In this document: positions 1 through 6,540 of the stretch, in pieces
Layout: every line of letters begins with the position of its first letter
Position numbering within the stretch: the stretch's first letter is position 1
NCBI GenBank assembly: GCA_900541665.1
Contig: UQKV01000021.1
Location: forward strand, 1-33,343
Origin: an uncultured Collinsella sp.
Lineage (GTDB): Bacteria > Actinomycetota > Coriobacteriia > Coriobacteriales > Coriobacteriaceae
Direction: 5' to 3'
Length of the DNA: 33,343 nt
Program-made: the position numbers and the translations under genes
Notes under the pieces: generated by a model
The model's input: the letters and a program-made list of their open reading frames with translations, nothing else
Told to the model about the DNA's origin: nothing
The model's database searches: none

Positions 1-54
1 CTGGTGATCTCCGCCTTGAGAGGGCGGCGTCCTAAACCGCTAGACGAACGGGCC
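1..54 (-). tRNA. tRNA-Glu (CTC anticodon), 3' part cut by window edge
   Basis: Read on the minus strand, the sequence starts at position 54 with GGCCCGT, has a D-arm region, and a 5-bp anticodon stem CCGCC/GGCGG (positions 23-27 and 11-15) closing the 7-base loop CTCTCAA. Bases 34-36 of that loop (positions 18-20) are CTC, which reads the Glu codon GAG. The variable region, T-arm and acceptor 3' strand lie outside the window. No CCA end can be checked. The identity rests on the anticodon loop and the fit of the 5' half. Confidence 0.9.
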
Positions 55-181
55 ACATGACATCTGCACTGCCGTGCTGCGAGGAAATATATTACGGGAC
101 AAAAAACGTCAGCGCAAGAAGAAATTCCAAATTGCCGAAAAAATGTCGGCAGGTTATGGAACACGCAGGTAAACTGGGTAG

Positions 182-1576
182 CTAATTCAAGTTGAGATGG
201 ACCAAAAGAGCTTCGCGGTCGTTGGGAATATTGTCTTCGATCACGGCGTCGAGGGCGGAGTTGAGAAGCTGACCCAGTTCCAGCCCGGGCTTGACTCCGG
301 CACGGATCAGGTCGCCGCCGTTGATGGCGAGCATCTTGAGCGTATAGGGCTCCCCTGCCTTCAGCAGCTCGTGCGCCATCGCGCGCATCTCCTCAATCGT
401 CTCAACGTAATAGAAGCAAGACGGGGCCTTGCCGAGCGTATCGGCACGCTTAAGGTCCATGAGCTCGTCCATCAGACGCGGCGTGTCGACGCCCTCGCCC
501 GAAAGCGCGCGCATCATATTGAGCAGGCAGGATCGCTCGGGGCGCAGCGGCTTATCGTGATATTTGATGAGCAGGCACACGTCGCGCACCAAGTCGTGCG
601 AGAGTGCCAGGCGATCCATAATGACGCGCGCTTTCTTGGCGCCGAGCTCGGGATGACCGTAGAAGTGTCCGCTGCCGGCGTGATCGACCGTAAAGCACTC
701 GGGCTTGGAGACATCGTGCAAAAACGCCGCCCACATAAGGCTCGACGATGGCGCGACGCCGTCGCACAGCGCCAGCTCCCCTGCCACCGTCAGCACACGG
801 GCGATATGCTCGTAGACGTTAAACGCATGATAGACACTTCGCTGATCAAACCCGCGACCCGCTGCCAACTCGGGCACAGCGACGCAGATGAGCTCAGGGT
901 AGCGCAACATGGCGTCTCCCCCGTGACCGGTCGAAAGAATGCCCTCGAGCTCAATACCCACACGCTCGCGCGCTACGGCATCGAGCAGCAGCGCGCACTC
1001 GGCAAGCGCGCGCTTGGTCTCGGGCTCAATCATAAAGTCAAGGCGGCAGGCAAAGCGCACCGCGCGCAACATGCGCAGTGCATCCTCGTTAAAGCGACGC
1101 TTGGGATCGCCGACAGCACGAATCAGCTTGCGCTCCAAGTCACCCTGGCCGTCGTAGCGGTCGACAAGCCCGCGCTCGGGATGCCAGGCCATGGCGTTGA
1201 CGGTAAAGTCGCGGCGCGCTAGATCGTCCTCGAGCGAGGCGGCACGCTCCACACTCTGGGGATGGCGACCATCGGTGTAAAAGCCATCCAGGCGGTACGT
1301 GGTGACCTCGATACGCTCGCCATCGGAAATAGCCGTGATTCCGCCAAATTTAATGCCCGACTCCACGACCGCGATGCCGGCGGTCTCGAGCGCCGCTTTG
1401 GACTCCTGCCACAGGCCGCTACAGCACATATCAACATCGTGGCTGGGGCGCCCCATCAGGGCGTCGCGCACCCAACCGCCTACGTACCAAGCCTCAAGAC
1501 CGGCTGCTTCGAGCGAACGCAGGACGCGCAGGGAGGCATCAGACGGTTGCGTACCGTTGAGAGAAACATTGCACAT
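182..1576 (-). CDS. cca: CCA tRNA nucleotidyltransferase with HD domain
   Basis: This enzyme adds or repairs the 3' CCA of tRNAs using CTP and ATP. The N-terminal nucleotidyltransferase domain carries GGWVRD (about residues 33-38) and the metal-binding DVD (47-49), followed by the RRDFTVNAMA motif and the conserved RFNEDALRMLRAVRFA segment. A C-terminal HD domain with FLHDVSKP follows, as in many bacterial CCA enzymes and poly(A) polymerases. The length, 464 aa, is normal for the HD-containing class. A GTG at 1594 is in frame, but AGGAGG (minus strand, 1585-1590) lies 8 nt before the ATG at 1576, so 1576 is the better start. It is a single gene; the next gene upstream is closed off by a terminator. 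The neighbouring tRNA gene is a substrate class, not evidence of an operon. CCA-adding function rather than poly(A) polymerase is inferred from domain layout. Confidence 0.93.
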   Translation of the reverse strand: MCNVSLNGTQPSDASLRVLRSLEAAGLEAWYVGGWVRDALMGRPSHDVDMCCSGLWQESKAALETAGIAVVESGIKFGGITAISDGERIEVTTYRLDGFYTDGRHPQSVERAASLEDDLARRDFTVNAMAWHPERGLVDRYDGQGDLERKLIRAVGDPKRRFNEDALRMLRAVRFACRLDFMIEPETKRALAECALLLDAVARERVGIELEGILSTGHGGDAMLRYPELICVAVPELAAGRGFDQRSVYHAFNVYEHIARVLTVAGELALCDGVAPSSSLMWAAFLHDVSKPECFTVDHAGSGHFYGHPELGAKKARVIMDRLALSHDLVRDVCLLIKYHDKPLRPERSCLLNMMRALSGEGVDTPRLMDELMDLKRADTLGKAPSCFYYVETIEEMRAMAHELLKAGEPYTLKMLAINGGDLIRAGVKPGLELGQLLNSALDAVIEDNIPNDREALLVHLNLN

Positions 1577-1712
1577 GCCTATGGCCTCCTGCACTTGCGA
1601 GCGTTAATCGATGGTTCTCAAGAAGTCTAACAAGAAACGAGAAAGCGCGCACACGCAATCGCGTCGTCGATTCGATAAAACGAGACAGCAAACGCCACAT
1701 ACGTTCAGCGCA

Positions 1713-1749
1713 CAAAAAACACCCGCCTTGGTAATCCAAAGCGGGTGTT
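1713..1749 (-). terminator. intrinsic terminator after first PfkB kinase
   Basis: A perfect 9-bp stem (1741-1749 with 1718-1726, arms GAACACCCGC/GCGGGTGTT core) with a 14-nt loop is followed on the minus strand by a run of T (complement of 1714-1719). It lies 23 nt after the stop of the kinase gene at 1772 and separates it from cca. Confidence 0.85.
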
Positions 1750-1771
1750 CGGCAACGATGTATCGATGCTG

Positions 1772-2704
1772 CTAGCAGACCTGGCGAACCTCGATGTGCT
1801 TCTTATATTCGTCCACCTTGGCAAAATCGCCCAGACCGGGGCACTCGACCACGTTGGCGCCGGTGGCCATCGAAAGACGCAAAGCATCCTCAACACGCTC
1901 GGGGGCGTCGTGCCACACGGACAGGAAGGCAGCGAGCGAGGAATCGCCGGCACACACCGTCGACAGCAGCTTGACGTCGAAGGTGCGGTTGGCAAACCAG
2001 ATGTGCTCGCCGTTGGAGAAGTAAGCACCGGCGCCACCGAGGGTCAGCAGCACGTTCTTGGCGCCCTTGGCATGCAGCTCGGCCATAGCGCCCTTGACGG
2101 ACTCATCGTCGCCACCGCTCACCTTGATGCCAAAGATGTCGAGCAGCTCGTCGTCATTGGGCTTGATCAGCAGCGGCTCCATGGCAATGAGGTCTGCCAG
2201 CTGATGGCTCGAGATATCGAGCACGAACTCGGCCCCCTTGGCCTTTACACGGCGCAGGACCTCGGCCAAGAAGCCCTCGGAAGTGTTAGGAGGCAGCGAG
2301 CCGCTAATGACCAGGCAGGTCATGTCATCGAGCGAATCGATAAGCTCAAACATCTCCTGCTCGTTGGCCTCGTTGATGGCGGCACCGGCGTTGACCATGT
2401 TGTACTCGGTGTCGGGGCCGGCATTGAGGAACACGTTGACGCGCGTGATGCCGTCGGTCCACACGGGCTTGACGGGCACGCCCAGGGCCTCGGCGCCCTT
2501 GACGATAAACTCACCCGAGAAGCCAGCGAAGAAGCCCAGAATCGTGGTGTCGACACCGTAGTGATCGAGAGTGAACGAGACGTTAAGACCCTTGCCGTTG
2601 GGCGTGTAGACCGCGTTGCGGGTACGCGTGACAGTGTTGGCAGCAAGGCCGTCGCAGGCGATGTTGTAGTCAATGGCGGGATTTGCAGTGAGCGTGTAAA
2701 TCAT
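1772..2704 (-). CDS. fruK: PfkB-family sugar kinase, 1-phosphofructokinase-like (copy 1)
   Basis: Predicted to phosphorylate fructose 1-phosphate, made by the nearby fructose PTS, to fructose 1,6-bisphosphate in the cytosol; tagatose 6-phosphate is an alternative substrate in this family. The 310-aa protein starts with the family hallmark MIYTLTANPAID, has the substrate motif NGKGLNVS (36-43), SGSLPP (134-139), the KPN segment (181-183) and the ATP/catalytic region near 220-260. The catalytic Asp is D254, but the motif reads CAGDSSLAA rather than the usual GAGDSxxAG. The start at 2704 follows AAAGGAA at a good distance; the GTG at 2719 overlaps that site and is rejected. It is about half identical by eye to the kinase at 2895-3827 and lies after it, but a strong terminator stands between them, so it probably has its own promoter. 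Kinase identity is firm; the exact substrate is inference from locus. Confidence 0.85.
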   Translation of the reverse strand: MIYTLTANPAIDYNIACDGLAANTVTRTRNAVYTPNGKGLNVSFTLDHYGVDTTILGFFAGFSGEFIVKGAEALGVPVKPVWTDGITRVNVFLNAGPDTEYNMVNAGAAINEANEQEMFELIDSLDDMTCLVISGSLPPNTSEGFLAEVLRRVKAKGAEFVLDISSHQLADLIAMEPLLIKPNDDELLDIFGIKVSGGDDESVKGAMAELHAKGAKNVLLTLGGAGAYFSNGEHIWFANRTFDVKLLSTVCAGDSSLAAFLSVWHDAPERVEDALRLSMATGANVVECPGLGDFAKVDEYKKHIEVRQVC

Positions 2705-2738
2705 GAATGTTCCTTTCACGAAGCAACGTGTTAATGAA

Positions 2739-2744
2739 AGTATA
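2739..2744 (-). promoter_or_regulatory. candidate -10 box for kinase copy 1
   Basis: TATACT on the minus strand lies 35 nt upstream of the start codon, in the only non-terminator space before this kinase gene. I see no good -35 box at 15-18 nt spacing, so an activator or extended recognition would be needed. It is a weak call, made mainly because the upstream terminator implies a separate promoter. Confidence 0.3.
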
Positions 2745-2834
2745 TTCCACGCATCGGTAAAAGGCTAGGACAACTCGGTGAACGGTGTGGAAGCGATGAA
2801 GTACGGCAGGACATCTCCACCCCCATGAAGAAAC

Positions 2835-2866
2835 AAAAAAGGCGCCCCGGCCGAAACCGGGGCGCC
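2835..2866 (-). terminator. strong intrinsic terminator between the two PfkB kinases
   Basis: A perfect 10-bp GC-rich stem (2857-2866 with 2841-2850, GGCGCCCCGG type) has a 6-nt loop and is followed on the minus strand by TTTTTT (2835-2840). It sits 28 nt after the stop codon of the kinase at 2895. Confidence 0.93.
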
Positions 2867-2894
2867 GCATGCGCACGAATATGTCGCGTTTCGA

Positions 2895-3827
2895 TTACTG
2901 ACGATCGAGCTTGCGGACAGCAACGCGCTTGCTGTACTCGTCGACGTGACCAAAGTCGCCAATGCCGACGGACTCGGCAACGTTGGCGCCGGTGGCCATA
3001 GCGAGCTTCATGGCCTCCTCGACGTTGTCGCGATCCCTGTACCACTTGTGCAGGAACGCAGCGAGGGTGCAGTCGCCGGCGCAGACGGAAGAAACCAGCT
3101 TGATGTTGAACTCACGCTTGGCGTACCAGATGTCCTCGCCGTTGGAGAAGTAAGCGTCGCCGCGGCTACCACGGGTGAGCAGCACGTTCTGAACGCCAGC
3201 GTCGTGAGCCATCTTCATGGCAACGCGAACCTCGTCGTCGGTGTCGACCGGCACGCCGAAGATGGCCTTCATCTCGTGATGGTTCGGCTTGATGAGCAGC
3301 GGCTTCTTGTGAGCGAGCTCCTTGAGCTTGTCGGAGGACAGGTCCAGGACGACGTCGGCGCCACGAGCCTGAGCGTGCTCCATGACCTGAGCCAGGAAGT
3401 CAGGCGTAGCTTTGGGAGGCACGGAGCCGGAAACGATCAGGCACTCGAGATCGCCCGCGGTGTCCAGGATGTTGTAGAGCTCCTCCTGGTGCTGCGGCGT
3501 GATCGGAGCACCCGGGTTCAGGATGCCGTACTCGTGCTGGCCATCGTTGACGTAGGTGTTAATGCGCGTGATACCGTCGGTCCAGACCGGGCGGCAGAGG
3601 CAACCCAGGTTCATGACCTCCTCGACGATGAACTTGCCCGTGAAGCCAGCGAAGAAGCCGAGCGCGACGGTGTCGACGCCCATCTTCTTAAAGGCGAAGG
3701 ACACGTCGAGGCCCTTGCCGTTAGCCGTGTAGCTGGCCGAGCCGGTGCGGACGTTCTCGTCGGGCTCGAGCGGAGAGCTCGAAACCGTCATGTCGACAGC
3801 CGGGTTAGCGGTTAGCGTGTAGAACAT
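2895..3827 (-). CDS. fruK: PfkB-family sugar kinase, 1-phosphofructokinase-like (copy 2)
   Basis: A cytosolic 1-phosphofructokinase-like enzyme of 310 aa, the same length as its neighbour. It shows MFYTLTANPAVD at the start, NGKGLDVS (36-43), SGSVPP (133-138), the KPNHHE segment and the catalytic region with D252 in CAGDCTLAA. As in copy 1, the usual first Gly of GAGD is Cys and the small residue after the Asp motif is Ala, so the two share a variant active-site loop and are probably a tandem duplication. The start is supported by AGGGGG 7 nt upstream. It lies 74 nt after ptsI with only a hairpin, no T-run, between, so it is probably co-transcribed with ptsH and ptsI. That would tie this copy to general PTS expression and leave copy 1 separately controlled. 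Substrate is inferred from the fructose PTS context. Confidence 0.87.
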   Translation of the reverse strand: MFYTLTANPAVDMTVSSSPLEPDENVRTGSASYTANGKGLDVSFAFKKMGVDTVALGFFAGFTGKFIVEEVMNLGCLCRPVWTDGITRINTYVNDGQHEYGILNPGAPITPQHQEELYNILDTAGDLECLIVSGSVPPKATPDFLAQVMEHAQARGADVVLDLSSDKLKELAHKKPLLIKPNHHEMKAIFGVPVDTDDEVRVAMKMAHDAGVQNVLLTRGSRGDAYFSNGEDIWYAKREFNIKLVSSVCAGDCTLAAFLHKWYRDRDNVEEAMKLAMATGANVAESVGIGDFGHVDEYSKRVAVRKLDRQ

Positions 3828-3854
3828 TTACAGTACCCCCTGTATATGTGAGGG

Positions 3855-3884
3855 CCGCGTGGCCGGCCCATTCCAACCACGCGG
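3855..3884 (-). other. hairpin in the ptsI-kinase spacer
   Basis: An 8-bp perfect stem CCGCGTGG/CCACGCGG (3877-3884 with 3855-3862) with a 14-nt loop fills the 74-nt gap between ptsI and kinase copy 2. No T-run follows on the minus strand, so it looks like an mRNA processing or stability element rather than a terminator. The role is inference. Confidence 0.5.
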
Positions 3885-3901
3885 TTACCTCTGATACCAA
3901 A

Positions 3902-5605
3902 TTAGCGAGCTGCGGACTCGAGCAGTGCCTTGACCTCGGCGGCGGTGTTGCAGGCGAGCGCCTTCTCGGCGAGCTCGTCGCACTCGGCCTTGGTCCACTG
4001 GCTGATGGTCTTGCGGGCGCGCAGGATCGACGGAGCGCTCATCGAGAACTCCTCCAGGCCCCAGCTGATCAGCAGCGGCTCGAGCAGCGGATCGGCAGCG
4101 GCCTCGCCGCACATACCGACCATGATGCCGGCCTTCACGCCGCTCTCGATGATGTTCTTGAGCGAGCGGAGCACGGCGGGATAGTACACCTGGTACAGGT
4201 TGGAGATGGTGTCGTTGCCACGGTCGGCGCACATGGTGTAGCCGATCAGGTCGTTGGTGCCGATGGAGAAGAAGTCGGCGACCTCGGCAAGACGGTCTGC
4301 GAGCAGCGAAGCGGCGGGCGTCTCGACCATAATGCCGACCTCGATGTTCTCGTTGAACTTTCGACCCTCTTCGGTCAGCTCGGCCTTGCACTGCTCGACG
4401 AGCTCCTTGACAGCCAAGACCTCCTCGACGCAGGTGACGAGCGGGATCATGATCTTGACGTCACCGAAGGCGCTAGCGCGCAGCAGAGCGCGGAGCTGGA
4501 CCTTGTACTGGTCGGGATTGGCCAGGCAGTAACGCACGGCGCGGAAGCCCATGAAGGGGTTATCTTCCTTGACCATGTGCAGATACGGAATCTCCTTGTC
4601 GCCGCCCACATCGAGCGTGCGGATGATGACCGGAGCACCCTTGAGCGCGCTGGCGACCTTACGGTAGGCGTTGAACTGCTCCTCCTCGGAAGGAAGCTCA
4701 GCAGAGTCCATGAACAGGAACTCGGAGCGGAACAGACCGATGGCCTCGGCGTCGTGATCGAGCGCGTTGGGCACGTCATCGGGGTTACCGATGTTGCAGG
4801 CGATGATCTTCTTGATGCCATCGGCAGTCACGGACGGCTTGCCACGGAAGGCCTCGAGGGCTGCCTTCTCGGCAGCGAAGGCCTCGGCCTTGGCGGTGTA
4901 GGCAGCGAGCGTCTCCTCGTCGGGATCGGCCTCAACGATACCCTTGCCACCGTCGACGACAACGGTCATACCGTTGCGCAGCGCGGTGCAGCTGTTGGAA
5001 ACCGAAAGGACAGCCGGGATCTCAAGGGCGCGCGCAATAATCGCGGAATGCGACGTGCGGCCACCGGTCTCGGTGACGATACCGGCAACGTGGGCCTTAT
5101 CGATCGTGGCGGTCATGGACGGCGTGAGGTCGTGCACGACAACGACAGTGTTCTCGGGCAGGACGGAGAGGTCGACGACCTCCTTGCCCAGCAGCTCGGC
5201 CAGAATACCGGTGCGGATGTCGGCGATGTCGGCCGCGCGCAGACGGAACATCTCGTCGTCCATAGACAGGAACATTTTCTCGAACATGGTCGAGGTGTCC
5301 ATGAGCGCCTGCTCGGCGCAGGTACCGCCGTCAATGGCGGCGTTGATGGCGTCGGTCATGCCCGGGTCCTGAGCCAAGACAATGTGTCCGCTCATGATCT
5401 CGGCCTCGGCCTCGCCCACCGTCTCCTTCATGTGGTCGGCCTGAGCCTGGGTCTTCTCGCAGAAGACCGAAAGAGCGGACTGATAGCGCTCCTTCTCTGC
5501 TGCCGAATCAGCAACCTCGTGCGGCTCAAACGTCAAGTCGGGATCGACGGCAACCATGACGGTGCCGATACCGATGCCCTCGGAAGCGTTGACTCCCTGA
5601 TACAT
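3902..5605 (-). CDS. ptsI: PTS enzyme I (phosphoenolpyruvate-protein phosphotransferase)
   Basis: Enzyme I takes phosphate from phosphoenolpyruvate and passes it to HPr, the first step of all PTS sugar uptake. The 567-aa protein has the N-terminal HPr-binding domain, the swivelling domain with GGRTSHSAIIAR and phosphorylatable H186, and the C-terminal PEP-binding TIM barrel with FRSEFLFM, the IGTNDLIGYTMCADRG segment and GMCGEAAADP, whose Cys is the usual acid-base residue. Length is normal. An upstream in-frame ATG at 5611 is too close to the GAGAGG ribosome site; the ATG at 5605, 7 nt after it, gives the family-like start MYQGVNASEGIGIG. It follows ptsH by 133 nt, with an attenuator-like hairpin between, and precedes the FruK-like kinase. 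Confidence 0.95.
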   Translation of the reverse strand: MYQGVNASEGIGIGTVMVAVDPDLTFEPHEVADSAAEKERYQSALSVFCEKTQAQADHMKETVGEAEAEIMSGHIVLAQDPGMTDAINAAIDGGTCAEQALMDTSTMFEKMFLSMDDEMFRLRAADIADIRTGILAELLGKEVVDLSVLPENTVVVVHDLTPSMTATIDKAHVAGIVTETGGRTSHSAIIARALEIPAVLSVSNSCTALRNGMTVVVDGGKGIVEADPDEETLAAYTAKAEAFAAEKAALEAFRGKPSVTADGIKKIIACNIGNPDDVPNALDHDAEAIGLFRSEFLFMDSAELPSEEEQFNAYRKVASALKGAPVIIRTLDVGGDKEIPYLHMVKEDNPFMGFRAVRYCLANPDQYKVQLRALLRASAFGDVKIMIPLVTCVEEVLAVKELVEQCKAELTEEGRKFNENIEVGIMVETPAASLLADRLAEVADFFSIGTNDLIGYTMCADRGNDTISNLYQVYYPAVLRSLKNIIESGVKAGIMVGMCGEAAADPLLEPLLISWGLEEFSMSAPSILRARKTISQWTKAECDELAEKALACNTAAEVKALLESAAR

Positions 5606-5656
5606 TCCCATTCCTCTCTCCGTGTCATGTGATAAAGCGTTTTGCCATATCCATGA

Positions 5657-5693
5657 CAAAAGAGCGCAGCTACCTTACAACAGGTCACTGCGC
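5657..5693 (-). terminator. attenuator-like terminator between ptsH and ptsI
   Basis: The minus strand folds GCGCAG/CTGCGC (5688-5693 with 5664-5669) plus an inner ACCT/AGGT stem separated by a small internal loop, then reads TCTTTTGT. The short, broken T-run suggests partial termination. It lies between ptsH and ptsI, so it could let the cell make more HPr than enzyme I from one transcript. Confidence 0.6.
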
Positions 5694-5738
5694 CCCCAAA
5701 TATGAACTTAGTTGTTCAACATGCGACCCGTTTGAGTT

Positions 5739-6002
5739 CTACTCGCCAAGACCGCTCTTGATGAGCTCGATGGCAGCAGCCAGAGCCTCGGCCTCGTCAG
5801 CGCCGTCGCACTTGACCTCGACCTCGGTGCCGCAGGGGATACCAGCAGCCATGAGGGCCATCGGGGACTTGCCGTTGACCTCCTTCTCGGGGGTAACGAC
5901 CGTCACGTCACAGGCATACTTGCCCATGGTGGAGGCGAACAGACCAGCCGGACGCATGTGCAGACCCTGAGGATTAACGAGGGTAGCCTTCTCAGAAACC
6001 AT
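5739..6002 (-). CDS. ptsH: PTS phosphocarrier protein HPr
   Basis: HPr carries phosphate from enzyme I to the sugar-specific EIIA domain. The 87-aa protein has the active-site segment GLHMRPA with H15 at the canonical position and K45-S46 at the regulatory serine position, so both PEP-dependent and HPr-kinase phosphorylation sites are present; no HPr kinase gene is in the window. Residue 47 is Pro where Ile is common. The start at 6002 follows AAGGAG by 6 nt; a longer in-frame start at 6059 has no such support and lacks family similarity. The gene has its own leader and a likely promoter, and is separated from fruA by a terminator. The leader can pair with the ribosome site, described separately. 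Confidence 0.96.
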   Translation of the reverse strand: MVSEKATLVNPQGLHMRPAGLFASTMGKYACDVTVVTPEKEVNGKSPMALMAAGIPCGTEVEVKCDGADEAEALAAAIELIKSGLGE

Positions 6003-6005
6003 AGT

Positions 6006-6052
6006 TGACTCCTTTTTGTGTTTAACCCCTGTCATACATGTGGCAGGAGTCA
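6006..6052 (-). promoter_or_regulatory. ptsH leader that can pair with its own ribosome binding site
   Basis: On the minus strand, TGACTCCT (6052-6045) is perfectly complementary to AGGAGTCA (6013-6006), which holds the ptsH Shine-Dalgarno sequence just before the ATG. The same upstream bases, CTCCTG (6049-6044), can instead pair with CAGGGG (6031-6026; one G-U pair) in a tighter hairpin with a 12-nt loop. The two pairings exclude each other, giving a possible on/off switch for translation. The pairing is seen; regulation is inference. Confidence 0.45.
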
Positions 6053-6069
6053 GATTCACGACGTTGTTT

Positions 6070-6097
6070 ATATTAACTCACATCAAACGGTTTTTCA
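6070..6097 (-). promoter_or_regulatory. candidate promoter for ptsH-ptsI-kinase
   Basis: On the minus strand a TGAAAA -35-like hexamer (6092-6097) lies 16 nt before TAATAT (6070-6075), in an AT-rich patch 68 nt upstream of ptsH. An alternative -10, TATAAA, overlaps it. The upstream fruA transcript ends at its own terminator, so a promoter is expected here. Confidence 0.5.
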
Positions 6098-6393
6098 TTG
6101 TGTTTCAGACGAATTATTGGACAGATGTGTTTGTCGTCCGCTTGCTCGCCGGGCGGGGCGATTAAGTTTGCTGCTCTACAGTCCTGCGCAAGACGGAAAG
6201 CACATTAAGTGCTCTTCGGCTCGTGCGGAACTCGCGATAAATCTCACAGGCCGCGCACGGGCCCCTGTGGGCGAGCAAGCTGCGGAAACCCAGTCGGACC
6301 AGAGTAATGTCGGCTGAAAGGAATTCTGGCTGATAACCTGTTCGCGACAAAGACTCGATAGGCAGCCCCCCTCTATGCCCTTTTATAAACTGC
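6098..6393. other. intergenic stretch with no recognised gene
   Basis: Between the ptsH promoter area and the inverted repeat near 6394, I see no convincing coding sequence, tRNA or known RNA motif. A 62-codon minus-strand reading frame (6162-6350) has no ribosome site and an Arg/Leu-rich composition typical of chance frames. A small palindrome AGCAC/GTGCT occurs near 6200. An unrecognised small RNA cannot be excluded. Confidence 0.4.
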
Positions 6394-6448
6394 GGTGAAA
6401 TAGGGATTGAATTTGGGGTTGAATCGTTTAAACAGTCCCTATTTCACC
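6394..6448. repeat. 13-bp inverted repeat with 29-nt spacer
   Basis: GGTGAAATAGGGA (6394-6406) is perfectly matched by its reverse complement at 6436-6448. The spacer contains GTTTAAAC and AT-rich sequence. There is no T-run directly after either arm, and fruA has a separate terminator 20 bp away. It resembles a dispersed palindromic repeat, but only one copy is in the window. Confidence 0.6.
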
Positions 6449-6468
6449 ACAACTTATGGGAGGGATAG

Positions 6469-6502
6469 AAAAAGGGCGGAGGCCCTGGAGAGGGACTCCG
6501 CC
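6469..6502 (-). terminator. intrinsic terminator after fruA
   Basis: A 12-bp stem with one mismatch (6491-6502 with 6475-6486, outer arms GGCGGAG/CTCCGCC) and a 4-nt loop is followed on the minus strand by CCTTTTTC. It lies about 40 nt after the fruA stop codon and separates fruA from ptsH. Confidence 0.88.
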
Positions 6503-6540
6503 TTATATACAGGGGGCGATGGTATTCGCGTGTTGCGGGA

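Noticed and set aside
3848..5632. A 594-codon + strand frame opposite ptsI
   Set aside because: Same reason; ptsI has its complete catalytic motifs, the antisense frame has no ribosome site and no recognisable domain.
6162..6350. A short minus-strand reading frame in the ptsH-fruA gap
   Set aside because: No ribosome site, composition typical of chance frames, and no family resemblance.
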